From positions 1 to 45,260 of the forward strand of contig CAJXJP010000005.1 in NCBI GenBank assembly GCA_913055215.1: 45,260 nt of DNA. The letters run 5' to 3'. Below are positions 11,315 to 21,196 of the stretch, piece by piece (position 1 is the first letter of the stretch; each line of letters starts with the position of its first letter). The notes under the pieces are model-generated. The model saw only the letters and a program-made list of their open reading frames with translations, did no database searches and was not told the origin of the DNA. The DNA is from an uncultured Candidatus Altimarinota bacterium (GTDB lineage Bacteria > Patescibacteriota > Gracilibacteria > BD1-5 > UBA6164). The translations under genes and the position numbers were made by a program.

Positions 11315-11593
11315 ATGAAACATTTATTGTTTTGTGCCAACCTTTGCTTATTCAGCACGGTTGGTTATGCCGGTTCTAACTCTGATACAAGAGAAGAATC
11401 AAACAGTGGGAATGCTGCCAGAGATAATGTATCCATCATGATTGAAGATACTGCTCCAAACAGCAATATTAAAATAAAAATAAAGCGCCGTGGTAACGAA
11501 GAGAATCAAGTTGATTTGCAACTTTGTGACGAAACTAACTTTACTCAAAGTGCTGTTGAATCAAACGATCCTCTATGTTCATCAGAAGAATAA
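11315..11593 (+). CDS. Small secreted protein sharing a motif with its upstream neighbour
   Basis: 92 residues, not recognised. Signal peptide (1-19, cleavage after G-Y-A), then residues 29-41 S-N-S-G-N-A-A-R-D-N-V-S-I, matching residues 359-371 of the upstream protein at 12 of 13 positions. The mature part continues with basic I-K-I-K-I-K-R-R and an acidic, serine-rich C-terminus with two cysteines. An AGAGG lies seven bases before the ATG. No TGA codons. The motif is conserved in protein but diverged in DNA, so the copies are not a very recent duplication. Likely co-transcribed and co-functional with 10145-11302. Confidence 0.75.
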   Translation: MKHLLFCANLCLFSTVGYAGSNSDTREESNSGNAARDNVSIMIEDTAPNSNIKIKIKRRGNEENQVDLQLCDETNFTQSAVESNDPLCSSEE

Positions 11594-11606
11594 CGCTCAT
11601 GAACAA

Positions 11607-11646
11607 TAAAAAAAGGGAGAAAGCATTAATGCTTCCTTCCCTTTTC
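11607..11646 (+). terminator. Bidirectional terminator between secreted-protein pair and 891-aa gene
   Basis: Stem AAAAGGGA...AAGCA, loop TTAA, TGCTT...TCCCTTTT, with small internal mismatches. A-tract on the left and T-rich on the right allow use by both converging units. Confidence 0.75.
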
Positions 11647-11656
11647 TTGTGTAAAA

Positions 11657-14332
11657 TTATTTTACTTTATTGTATTCTTCTTTTACATTTGCAATAACTT
11701 TGTTCAAATCTTTTTTATCTTTATTTACTAGAGTTGTTGTTTCAATTGGTAATTTAACAATTTCAGTATCTGATCATTTTGGAGCTAACATTTGTATATA
11801 ATGTTTTCCTTCATCATCACTCACAACTTGTAACTGTGAACCGTCTTCTAAAATTTCAAGTGTTTCAGAAGCACTAGTTGTATCTAAAATTAAATCAATT
11901 GTTTCATTTTGAAAAATATCAACATATTTATTCATAAGTGTATCAACTCCTTTGTCTAAAGTAGCAAAATCGTTTCATTCAAGTACTGATCTATCAAGAG
12001 GAATTCTTACATCACTATCTGCAACCCTATCACCGAATAAAGTTACTAATTGAAGTGAGAATTCTCATTTATCATTTTTTGTTAGTTCAACATCTAAACC
12101 ATGAATTTGTTTATAGTTAGCTACTTTTGATTCAGTGTTTAGTATTCTATCAATTGCTTTTGTTTGAAATTTATTGTTATATTCAGCTTCGATTAATTGA
12201 AGACGAGTATCTACGAATTTTTTAGCAGAAAGTTCATCACGGACATATTCTAAATTATTTGGATCCATTGAAATTTGTAAATCATAGTCAGAAACTCCAT
12301 CTCACCATGCTGTATCAATTTCAATAGAATTCGTTTCTTTATTATATTCTACTAATATGTCATGTCCTGCTTCTGATACAAATGTTGCAAGATCTGGATT
12401 TCCTTCAAATAATTCAGCAATCCATTCTTTAAAATTAACCATCGCTTCAGATAATTTTTCTGTATCAATTAATGGTTCTGTATTTTGAGATTCTGTATAT
12501 TTTTCTTCGTATTTTTGTTTAATTTCAGCTACACGAGACGATACATATTCTTTTGCTGAAGCCTCATCATTAATAAGGTCAGATTCTTTGATATCAACAG
12601 AAAGTTCTAAGTCATAATCCATAACTCCATCAAGCCATGCTGTATCAATACTGATTGTATTTGTTAACTTATTGTATTCAATAATAATTTCATCTCATGC
12701 TTCAGATGTGAATTGAGCTAAGTCAGGATGTCATTCAAATAGTTCATTAATCCATTCTTTTACTGTATTTCATACTTCAGCTATTTTTTCTCAATCAATA
12801 AGTGATTCTGAACCTTCTTCTTGATTATCTACTTTTTTATCAATTTCACCATCCATTCTTTTTTCAAATTCTGAAATTTCATTTTCAAAAGCAACAAGTT
12901 CATCTGGTGTTGTTTTTCTTGAAACAATAATTGTAGTCTCAAATAATTTTGAAATAACTGGATCATTTTGAAAATCTTTATTTCCTCTATATTCTTTAAT
13001 TAATTCGTTTACTTTTGTTTTTCTTTCTAGTTCTTGTTGAATATCGTTTTTCTTTTCTTCTTTTTCATTAATTTCTTGTTGTTCCAATTGTTTTTGTAAT
13101 TCTCTTTGTTCTTGTTGATCAGCAATTAGCTCTTTATGATTATCAACTGCATCACTGATTGATTGTAAATCTTCTACTGATAGATCATTTAATAGGGCTT
13201 TTAATGAAGCTAATGTTTCAACAGAATCTTTTCCAAGTGCGATATTTTCTTCTAAATCAATCATAGATTCTTGAGTATTTTCAAGGTCTCAACTCAGCTC
13301 GATAATTTCATCTTCTTCTAGAGAAACAACTGATAGGATTGCATCCAGATTTTTCATAGTATATTGAATATTTTCAACATATTTTAGTAAATCTGCTTCA
13401 GCTTCTGGATATAGTGTAGTTAATTCATTTTTAGCTTCTGATTCTTGTTTTTCATTTTCAGCTTTTTCTCTTACTACTCTTAACGCTTCAACTCTTGCTT
13501 TTTCTTCTTGAATCAGTCTATCTGCATATTCACGATTTGATTCTGAAATATTTTTATTTTCTTTATTAAGTTCAGTTATTAATTTTTCTATTTGTTTTAA
13601 ATTTGAAGAATCAATGATATCTGTTTTTACATAATTAGATTTATATTCCGGTGACTCAGCAGTTAATAATTGAGCTTCGTCATATCTTTTCATTAATGCT
13701 TCAATTTTCATATCATCAGATATTTGATCAAGACCATCAATAGAGATTTCATTATTATTTCATAGTTGGTCATTAAGAATATCATTATTTTGTAATGTAT
13801 TCCATGATTCTTGCGTAAATTTACCTGAAGATAAATCAATTGTTCCATGATCCCAAGTAATATTTCCAACTAATTGTTTATAAACAAGTATGGTATTATG
13901 AGCTTCATTTAAGACAAGAGAGAATACATCTTTATCTCAAAGAGTCTCTGCAATTGTATTATAAGCTGGCATATTGATATCAATATTCGTTGAACCAGCC
14001 ATAGTAACTAAGGCTTTATAATCTGATTCATTTCATATTGTATATCAGTTTTTTAGCATATCTGAAACTGATGCTTTGATTGATTCTTTTAATTCACTTA
14101 ATCAACCTTGTGCTTCTTCAGAAGGGGCATCAAATTTAGCTTTTAATGATTCAATATTTTTTAAATCTTGCCCATTTAATTTTCCATCTTTAAGAATTTC
14201 TTTTAAAAGATTTACAGGTTGAATAGTTTCTGTTGTATCTGTTTTAACATCTGAATTTTCTGCAACTCATGGGTTTTCCATTAATTGCATAGGTAAAATG
14301 TTTAATAAAAGTTTTTTGTATGTAGTAAACAT
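11657..14332 (-). CDS. Large helical protein with tandem 110-residue repeats
   Basis: 891 residues with TGA as glycine; function unknown. There is no clear signal peptide; the N-terminus is M-F-T-T-Y-K-K-L-L-L-N. A long charged coiled coil (E-Q-R-E-L-Q-K-Q-L-E-Q-Q and on) spans about residues 397-450. Two tandem repeats of 110 residues follow (DNA roughly 12805-12476 and 12475-12146). Each has V/F-K-E-W-I-x-E-L-F-E-G-x-P-D-L-A, then S-E-A-G-x-x-I, E-Y-N-K and I-D-T-A-W, then x-D-Y-D-L. The N-terminal third lacks recognisable domains. TGA is frequent and falls at the conserved repeat glycines. It is one of four large lineage-specific proteins in the window and a candidate structural or surface protein. 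Confidence 0.8.
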
Positions 14333-14461
14333 AAAAATTATATTAAAAAATATTATGAATAGTTAATTCATAAAATATATACTGTTATAATACCATAGAT
14401 TAAATTCTGCAGTCAAAATTATAACTTGACGATTTATATAAATATTTATTAAAATACAAAA

Positions 14462-14495
14462 AAAATACGTTTAGAATATTTCTAAACGTATTTTT
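14462..14495 (-). terminator. Terminator overlapping the smpB stop
   Basis: AAATACGTTTAGAA/TTCTAAACGTATTT stem, loop about four bases; on the minus strand it is followed by a T-run. The smpB TAG codon lies inside the stem. Confidence 0.85.
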
Positions 14496-14943
14496 TCATT
14501 GCTAACTTAGCTGCTTTATCCATTGATCTTTCTTTTAAAACTTGTTTCTTTTGATGAGCTTTTTTCCCTCTTGCAAGAGCAACTCTTAACTTAATCAAGC
14601 TTCATTTAAAATAGAGTTCCGTTGGAATAATTGTATATCATCATTCTTTTATTTTTGTAGAGAGATATGTGATTGTTTTTCTATGAAGAAAAATTTTTCT
14701 TGGGGCATCTGTTTCCAATCATGATCTATTAGATAATGCTTTCCATGCAGTAACTGTCATTCATTTAATATACAGCTCGTTGTTGATTACAACGATATAT
14801 GCTGCTTTTAAATTTACATGTTTTTGACGAATACTTTTCGTTTCGTGTCATTTTAACTCGATTCAAGATTCCCATGAATCTAGTAATTCATAATCGAAAA
14901 ATGCTTTCTTATTTTTCGTAATTTGTGTATCTTTTTTTTTCAT
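14482..14943 (-). CDS. smpB: SsrA-binding protein SmpB
   Basis: Binds tmRNA and places it in stalled ribosomes for trans-translation. 153 residues with TGA as glycine. Motifs: K-K-A-F-F-D-Y-E near the N-terminus, G-I-E-L-K-G-H-E-T-K-S-I-R (family G-x-x-L-x-G-x-E-V-K-S), A-Y-I-V-V-I-N-N-E-L-Y-I, P-R-K-I-F-L-H-R, and the basic C-terminal tail with A-R-G-K-K-A-H-Q-K-K. The conserved glycine in L-K-G-H is a TGA. No tmRNA gene was recognised in the window. Upstream of it on the same strand is the M23 peptidase gene, 18 bases away, so the two may be co-transcribed. Confidence 0.95.
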
Positions 14944-14961
14944 TTCTATTCTTAATCAATT

Positions 14962-16122
14962 TTATTGTTTTTCCATGAAAAGATTTTTTTGATTTTTGAA
15001 GATATATGAAGCTGGTTGTCATTTATAATACCAAGGCCAATTCATATAATCATCATAGTCATACTTTCATGCTTTTTCTTCATTATATGGATTTTTGTGA
15101 ATTGTGAAATGAAGATGAAAATCTTTATAATTTCTATCTGGAACACCTGTGCTTCAAATTGTTCCAACTGGTTCTCATTTACGAATAATAGTTCCTTCTT
15201 TTATATGATCGTAAATATCTGTTAAGTGGCTATAAAAAACAACATCTCACTTCATTGTTTTTAACCAAACTTGATTTCCACGCAATATATCAAGATTTTT
15301 TACTTTATCCATTTCAGTTAGATTTTTTCATTTTTTTAAAGTATTTAAATCTTCAAATACAAATCCATCAACTACTCTTACAATTTGTGCATCATCAAGT
15401 GCAATTATTTCTTCTCATTTTTTAGAACCTATATCCCAACCGTGATGAATTCAGTCTGTGTAAGAACTTCTATAAGGTCTTCATGAATTAGGTATTTTTG
15501 AATGTCTTGTTGGTACTCAATACCCTTGAACTGGAAGGAAATATCTTTGATTTCTTAAATCTATGATATTTGAAAAAATTGCTCTAGTATAAAGTAATTC
15601 AGAAATATTTCTTTGTAATAAATTTTTTGTTGAATTTGAAATATTTGTATTAATTTTACTCTTGTGTTTTGATATTTTTTGATTTATTTTTTCCTGTATT
15701 TCTTTGAGTTTTTCAGTAGGTAAATCTAAAATTTTACTATATAATTTATTTTCACTTAATATATTTAATTTTCCTGAATAAAGTATTTCAGCTCATTTTT
15801 TTAAATATACTTTTCTATCATTACAAGAATTTCCATTAAATGTCATTGAAAAGAAATAATATTTATTTCTTTTTTCTAAAAATTTAAATGAAGTATCACA
15901 AGTAGATACCATTGAAAAATCTGAAATATCTCTTCATGATTGAAATATAAATTTTGCAGTATTTAATTTTCCATGTTCGAGAAATATATTTGAAGTATTT
16001 TTATAATACAATGTTGTTGGAGTGTTTGAAAATCCTATAGAACTCCCAAAAACTAATGAATATGAAAAAATGCTTGCAGCGAGAATTACAGATATCCATA
16101 GTATAAGTGATTTTTTTTGCAT
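14962..16122 (-). CDS. Secreted M23 (LytM-type) peptidoglycan peptidase
   Basis: 386 residues with TGA as glycine. N-terminal signal or anchor (about 1-25). The helical middle is K-I-Q/E rich and likely coiled coil. The C-terminal M23 domain holds the zinc site: H-H-G-W-D-I-G (H-x(3)-D) near residue 234 and H-L-H-F (H-x-H) near residue 346, plus V-V-F-Y-S-H-L. Cuts peptide crosslinks in peptidoglycan, either its own or a partner cell's. The ATG at 16120-16122 is chosen because it begins the signal; an in-frame ATG at 16155 would add 11 residues. Immediately upstream of smpB on the same strand. Confidence 0.88.
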
Positions 16123-16222
16123 ATGATGGTTTTCAACTATATATAAAGTGGACAAACTATAGTCAAAAAATGGTTTTTTTCAAGTGTAATACGTCTTTGC
16201 TGTTAAAAACTTTATACAAAAA

Positions 16223-16248
16223 GAAAAACCGACTTACGTCGGTTTTTT
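16223..16248 (-). terminator. Terminator after two small ORFs
   Basis: AAAACCGAC/GTCGGTTTT with loop TTAC, A-rich on the low-coordinate side (T-run on the minus strand). GC-rich stem. Confidence 0.85.
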
Positions 16249-16261
16249 CAAACTGGATAGT

Positions 16262-16426
16262 TTATGATGTTTGGATTTCAACACGTTCGCCTGGAAGCAG
16301 ATCTGTTTCATCTAAGCCTGGTTTACTCTTTACAGCTTTTGCTGCATTCATTTGCCATGCTTCTTGAGCAATTGCTTCTTGTTCAGCACGAGTATCAGCA
16401 TTTAAGAATTCTTGTTCACCTAACAT
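16262..16426 (-). CDS. Small acidic protein, foreign-looking cassette
   Basis: 54 residues, too short for most gene finders and not recognised. M-L-G-E-Q-E-F-L-N-A-D-T-R-A-E-Q-E-A-I-A at the start, a mixed helix, and a tail P-G-E-R-V-E-I-Q-T-S. A GGAG lies seven bases before the ATG, whose A overlaps the TAA of the upstream small gene (TAATG), so the two are probably translationally coupled. No TGA codon; three glycines are GGN. Ends 13 bases before a strong GC-stem terminator. No signal peptide or membrane segment, so it is probably cytoplasmic. Confidence 0.65.
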   Translation of the reverse strand: MLGEQEFLNADTRAEQEAIAQEAWQMNAAKAVKSKPGLDETDLLPGERVEIQTS

Positions 16427-16554
16427 TATACACTCTCCTTGTTATTTTTATTTTCTTCTGATGGCACCTTTCCGTTGGAGCCATTCCATCTTGATTGACT
16501 TTTGAAGCCAACTTCATCTTCTGGACATCCATCATTTGGTTCTAAATATAACAT
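16426..16554 (-). CDS. Very small hydrophilic protein, foreign-looking cassette
   Basis: 42 residues, not recognised: M-L-Y-L-E-P-N-D-G-C-P-E-D-E-V-G, then a Ser/Asn/Lys-rich tail. Four glycines, all GGN. Preceded by GGGG seven bases before the ATG within a purine-rich stretch. Its TAA shares one base with the next ATG, an overlap typical of genuine co-translated pairs. A single cysteine near residue 10 and the lack of hydrophobic segments argue against a membrane role. Could be a leader ORF for its partner. Confidence 0.55.
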   Translation of the reverse strand: MLYLEPNDGCPEDEVGFKSQSRWNGSNGKVPSEENKNNKESV

Positions 16555-16770
16555 ATGTTTCCCCTTTTTTTATGATTTTTTAAGCCGAGTGGCTAGCCAT
16601 GAGACATAAATAACTCTTTTATAGTTACCAACTCCTGATTTTTATAAAAACTTTTTTTTTAAAGATCTATAATATTTATACGAGGTAGCGCATAAATCAA
16701 AAATCATTCTATTTATCCCATATTTCAATAAAAAAGACTAAGCTTTAGCTTTTTTACTGAAGGATAGGAT
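16555..16770. other. Intergenic region upstream of small ORF pair
   Basis: No convincing gene on either strand. Holds the presumed minus-strand leader of the two small ORFs, including a GGCTAGCC self-complementary stretch near 16590, TATAAA/TATAGA-like boxes near 16670-16680, and a weak hairpin at 16730-16757 with CTAA/TTAG arms in A/T tracts that may terminate the 23-codon ORF or be fortuitous. Confidence 0.4.
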
Positions 16771-16808
16771 AAAAAAAAACCTCTAGGTGATTTCCTAAAA
16801 GTTTTTTT
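16771..16808 (-). terminator. Terminator after possible 23-codon ORF
   Basis: On the minus strand an 11-bp stem with several G-U pairs (AAACTTTTAGG with CCTAGAGGTTT), loop of six, followed by a run of T. Lies about 30 bases after the tiny ORF at 16839-16910. Confidence 0.6.
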
Positions 16809-16838
16809 GAATTCTTAATGTTCTATCAAAAAAATCTC

Positions 16839-16910
16839 TTAGGCAATTCCTAAAAGTAAGACAATCATCGCTAAAATGTTTCCAGCAAAATTTCTCATTT
16901 TTTGATTCAT
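16839..16910 (-). CDS. Possible 23-residue membrane peptide
   Basis: A short start-to-TAA frame: M-N-Q-K-M-R-N-F-A-G, then hydrophobic N-I-L-A-M-I-V-L-L-L-G-I-A. Basic N-terminus followed by a single membrane-length helix is the usual design of small membrane or type I toxin-like peptides. Support comes from context: a TTGACA box upstream (16954-16959) with a weak TAAATT 16 bases on, and a terminator directly downstream, in a 440-base gap with no other gene. No Shine-Dalgarno is visible. Treat as a candidate only. Confidence 0.35.
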   Translation of the reverse strand: MNQKMRNFAGNILAMIVLLLGIA

Positions 16911-16931
16911 TAAAAATAAAACTATAAATTA

Positions 16932-16959
16932 AATTTAGTACTTTTTTCGGTATTGTCAA
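16932..16959 (-). promoter_or_regulatory. Possible promoter for the 23-codon ORF
   Basis: TTGACA on the minus strand (16954-16959), 16-base spacer, then TAAATT. The -35 box is perfect, the -10 weak; placed about 25 bases before the ATG of the tiny ORF and downstream of the dnaE terminator. Confidence 0.4.
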
Positions 16960-16970
16960 TTTTTTTGTTG

Positions 16971-17010
16971 AAAAAAAATAATATTTCCCTATAGAAAAGG
17001 AAATATTATT
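16971..17010 (-). terminator. Intrinsic terminator after dnaE
   Basis: Perfect 12-bp stem AATAATATTTCC/GGAAATATTATT with a ten-base loop and flanking A/T tracts, eight bases beyond the dnaE stop. Confidence 0.88.
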
Positions 17011-17017
17011 TTTATTT

Positions 17018-20000
17018 TTATTCACCATACCACATTGATTGTTCCCAATCAGTAAGACTTTCAACGTCATCAATAGAAATTTTAGTAAAAATTTCTTGTC
17101 ATTTTAACAATATATAAATTTCTGTTTTTCCAGATTCTAATTCAGTTAAGAAACTTTTTAATTCGTGCAAATCTTCTTTTTTTGCATGAGACGGAATTTC
17201 AACAACATATTTATATTCTTTAAAAACTTCTTTATTTGTTTCTAAGTCTGTAATTTGTTCACTTGGTTCTGATTGTTGTTCATGAATTTTATTTTCTAAT
17301 TTTGTTTCAAATTCTTTATTTTCTTCTGATTCTGAATTATCTTCTTCTTCATCTTCAATTTCAACTTTTTCAAAATACATCAAACGTTTTTTCCCATCAT
17401 ATAAACCTAGATCTCTCGCTTGTTCACGAACTTGAGAAATACTTGCAATTTTGATATCACGAGCTTGAACTGATTTACGACCGTATTCAAAATTTACTTG
17501 CAGAGTACCATTTACAATGACAATTTTATCTACATCGAGTTTATCTTGAAATTTTTCTACATCTTTTGGAAAAATAACTACCTCAAATTCATAATCAAAT
17601 CCTTCACACTTTAAGAAAACCATTGGTTTTCATGTTTTTGTAACAATTTTTCTTAAATCCACAACTACTCAAACTGCTTGGATCATTTCATCTTTAGGTT
17701 TTTCCGTTTTTTGTTTTCATTTTTCTTGAACAATCTGTTCTTTTTTTTCTTGATCTGATAAATATTTATCAGGATTATTTTTTTTATCAAGTTCTAATAA
17801 GTCTGACATAGACATTTTTAGCTTTTTAGTAGCATTTGAACGTCTAGCACAGTATCTTCATAAACCATCAAGAGCATGTCATGACACAGAAAATCAAATC
17901 ATTTCTTTTTCTCATTTTAATTTATCTTCAAATGAAAATTTTTCTGTTTTAATTAGTTCTAGTTTTTCCTCAAACTCATCACAATTATCAAATAATCAAA
18001 TTTGTGATGTTGCTTTTTTCTTTTCATCTTTTCTACAAAATTTAATCATATCAGGGATCGAGTGATACATATGAGCTCTATCTCATAAATCATCCATCGC
18101 TCATGACATAATTAATGCTTCAAGTGATTTTTTATTAATAACTTCTGTCCCACAAGATTCAATAAATTCTTCTAACGATTCAAAATCTCTTCATAATTCA
18201 TCTCTTGTAGCAATAACTCTATTAATTGGTCCATCTCAAATCCCTTTTATCGCTTTTAAACCAAAACGAACATTTTTATCATCAATATAGGTAAAATGTT
18301 TTAATGATTGTTGTACACTTGGCGGAAGAACATCAATTCATTTTGATTGACATTCTCAAACTTCTAAAACAATTCTTTCCATATTTTCCTCATCAGAAAC
18401 CATAATTGAAGTTAGGAATTCTGTTGGATAATAGGCTTTTAAATATGCTGTTTGGTAAGCAATAAATGCGTAACAAGCCGCATGTGATTTATTAAATGAG
18501 TAATTCGCAGCTGGTTGAATCATTTCCTCATAAATATAACGAGAAACTTCTGGTTTATATCATTTATAAGAAGCTCCTTTTTCAATAAATTCTTTTTTTA
18601 ATGCTTCAATTACTTCTAATTTCTTTTTCCCGACTCAACGTCTTAATAAATCGGCTTCACCAAGAGAAAATCATGCCATATACTGTACAATAAACATTAA
18701 TTGTTCTTGATAGACAGCAATACCATAAGACACATCTAGGATTCATTTTAAATCTGTTTCTAATTTTATTCTTTGTTCCTCAACTACTTCTTCTGAATAA
18801 CCTGCTTTTGTTAATATTTCATGTAAAGCATCCGTCATATATTTAATCTCCTCTCTCCCATATTTTCTATCAATAAATGTTGGGATATAAGCAAGTGGTC
18901 CAGGACGATACAGTGATACCATCGCGATAAGATCTTCAAAAACATTTGGTTTCAGATCACGTAAATACTTTCTCATCCCATCAGATTCAAACTGGAAGAC
19001 TCCGGTTGTATCTCCTGCAGCAAATACTTCAAATACTTTTGGATCATCCATATTTATTTTCAAAATATCAAACGTATCTCATTTATTATTTTTAATAATT
19101 TTTTGAGCACGTTTAATAATTGTCAGATTTCTTAATCAAAGGAAATCCATTTTTAATAATCATAGATCTTCCAATGGATATGCACTATATTGAGTTACAA
19201 TTGCTTCAGCATCTTTTGGCGGATGTTGGAGTGCTGTAAAGTTTGTCATAGGTTCTGGTGCAATGATTACAGCACAGGCATGAACTCATAATTGACGAAC
19301 ATTCCCCTCAATTTTTAAGGCATTATCAATGATTTCTTTATATTTTTTATTTGTATTGTAGGCTTCATTAAATTCAAAAGATTCTTCTAAAGCTTTTGCT
19401 AATTTTGTCCCTGGTTTTTCAGGAATAAGTTTTGCTAGTTCATTCATTTCTTGAAAAGGAATTCACATAACTCTCCCAACATCTTTTACCGCAGCACGAG
19501 CAGCAAATGTACCAAAAGTACAGATTTGCGCTACTTTATCAGAACCATATTTATTTCTACAATATTCTACTACTCTATCTCTTTCATTATCGGCAAAATC
19601 CGTATCGATATCTGGCATCGAAACTCTGGCTGGATTTAAGAAACGTTCAAATAGTAGATCATATTCCATAGGATCAATATCTGTAATTCCAGAAAGAAAT
19701 GCCATAATTGAACCTGCTGCTGATCATCTTCCTGGTCAAACAGGAATATCATTATCACGAGCCCAGTTGATATAATCTGCTACAATCAAGAAATATGCAT
19801 CAAATCACATTTCATGAATTACTACTAATTCATATTCTAATCTTTCTATATAATCTTGCCTCTTTTGTTCAAGAGATGATAAAAATAATTTCTTTTTATC
19901 AGAATAATACGTTAAAGATAAAGCTTTTAATTCCTCAGGTGAAGTTTCTGTGAGTTTTTTATCTAAGCTCGGTTTATCCATTTTTTGTACCAATTCGAAA

Positions 20001-21052
20001 ATTTCAGTTTCAGTTAGACCATAATCATATCTCCAATTAAGTCCTTTGAATGATAAATAACGTAAATACCATTCAGAAGAATCAAGTTCTTTTAGGACCG
20101 GTCCTCTAATAGTATCTTCCATATCAGAAAAACTCCCAAGAGTATACACTTCTTGATCTTTTTCTATTTGAATTGCTTTTTCATAAATAATTTGATCTTT
20201 TTCAGGAAGTTCAAATGTTGGGATAAGTATTCCTCAAGTTTCTATATCCATATCTATCATTTCTGCAATTTTTACAGTATTTGATAATGCTTCTGGAATA
20301 AATCCAAACAACATTTGCATATCTTCTTCTGATAAAAATGAATAATTCCCATTGATTAATGTTCTTCTATCTGGATTTTCAATTTCGTGACCGGTCCCAA
20401 GTGCTTGAATTACATCTTGTGTTTTTGCATCTTCTGGATCGACATAAAAACAGTTATTTGCTGCAACAACTGGTATATTATAATTTTTGTGGAGATCAAT
20501 AAGTTTATCTGTTACAACATTTTGTTTTGGAATATCATCATGATATAAAAGTTCTAAAAAGAAATTTTCTTCTCAAAAAATATCTTGATACTCTTTTATT
20601 TTTGCTAAAATCGTTTCATCAGATTTTCCGCATAAAATATAATATGGTATTTCTCATGAAATTGGTCAAGATAAAGCAATTGTGTGTTCTGAAAATATTT
20701 TAATATCTTCGAAAGTTACTTTTGCTTTTTGTCATGCATTTTCCAAACTTGCTTTTGAAGTAAGTGCAATAATATTTTGATATCATTGTAAATTTTTTGC
20801 AAGAAGGACCAGTTTATGATTCAAAGTTGGATCTAAACTTGATTCGACAAAAATCTCAGTCCCCATAATTGGAGTGAGACCGTTTGATTTACATTCTTTA
20901 TAAAATTCGTGACAACCATGAATATTACTTGCATCAGTTAATGCAACAGCTGTCATTCAAAATTCTTTCGCTTTTTTTACGTAATCTTTTGGCTTTGGTA
21001 AACCTTCTAAAATACTATAATGTGAGTGATTATGCAGATGGACAAAACTCAT
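17018..21052 (-). CDS. dnaE: DNA polymerase III alpha subunit
   Basis: Replicative polymerase, 1344 residues with TGA as glycine. N-terminal PHP domain begins [13 protein letters not shown]. The palm carries G-P-G-R-G-S-A-A-G-S and the catalytic P-D-I-D-T-D-F near residue 480; the third acidic region is in V-F-Q-F-E-S. Helix-hairpin-helix G-L-K-A-I-K-G-I-G lies near residue 930, and the OB-fold follows (A-V-G-V-V-V-D-L). The C-terminal part has a long acidic insert (E-D-E-E-E-D-N-S-E) before the final domain. Standard-code translation breaks it into many pieces. The ATG at 21050-21052 gives the exact family N-terminus. Single-gene transcript, divergent from 21197. Confidence 0.96.
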
Positions 21053-21196
21053 ATTTTTCTCTATTTTTAGCAAATAATTATTATTTTTATTGTATAAATT
21101 TTTTCAAAAATTGCGAATTTTTAGACAAAAAAACAAAATTATGATATTTTATTATCAGAAGATAAAAAAGGGGTTTTTATTATTAAATCATTTTCT

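Noticed and set aside
10145-11593. Possibility that the secreted-protein pair is simple contamination
   Set aside because: Not fully excluded, but similar TGA-free small genes occur at other sites in the same contig, each flanked closely by recoded native genes, which repeated misassembly would not readily produce.
14482-14943. A tmRNA gene next to smpB
   Set aside because: No tRNA-Ala-like half molecule or tag reading frame could be recognised on either side of smpB.
16795-17073. 92-codon minus-strand frame downstream of dnaE
   Set aside because: Runs through the dnaE end and terminator in another frame; composition is Phe/Asn/Lys rich as expected of random AT-rich sequence.
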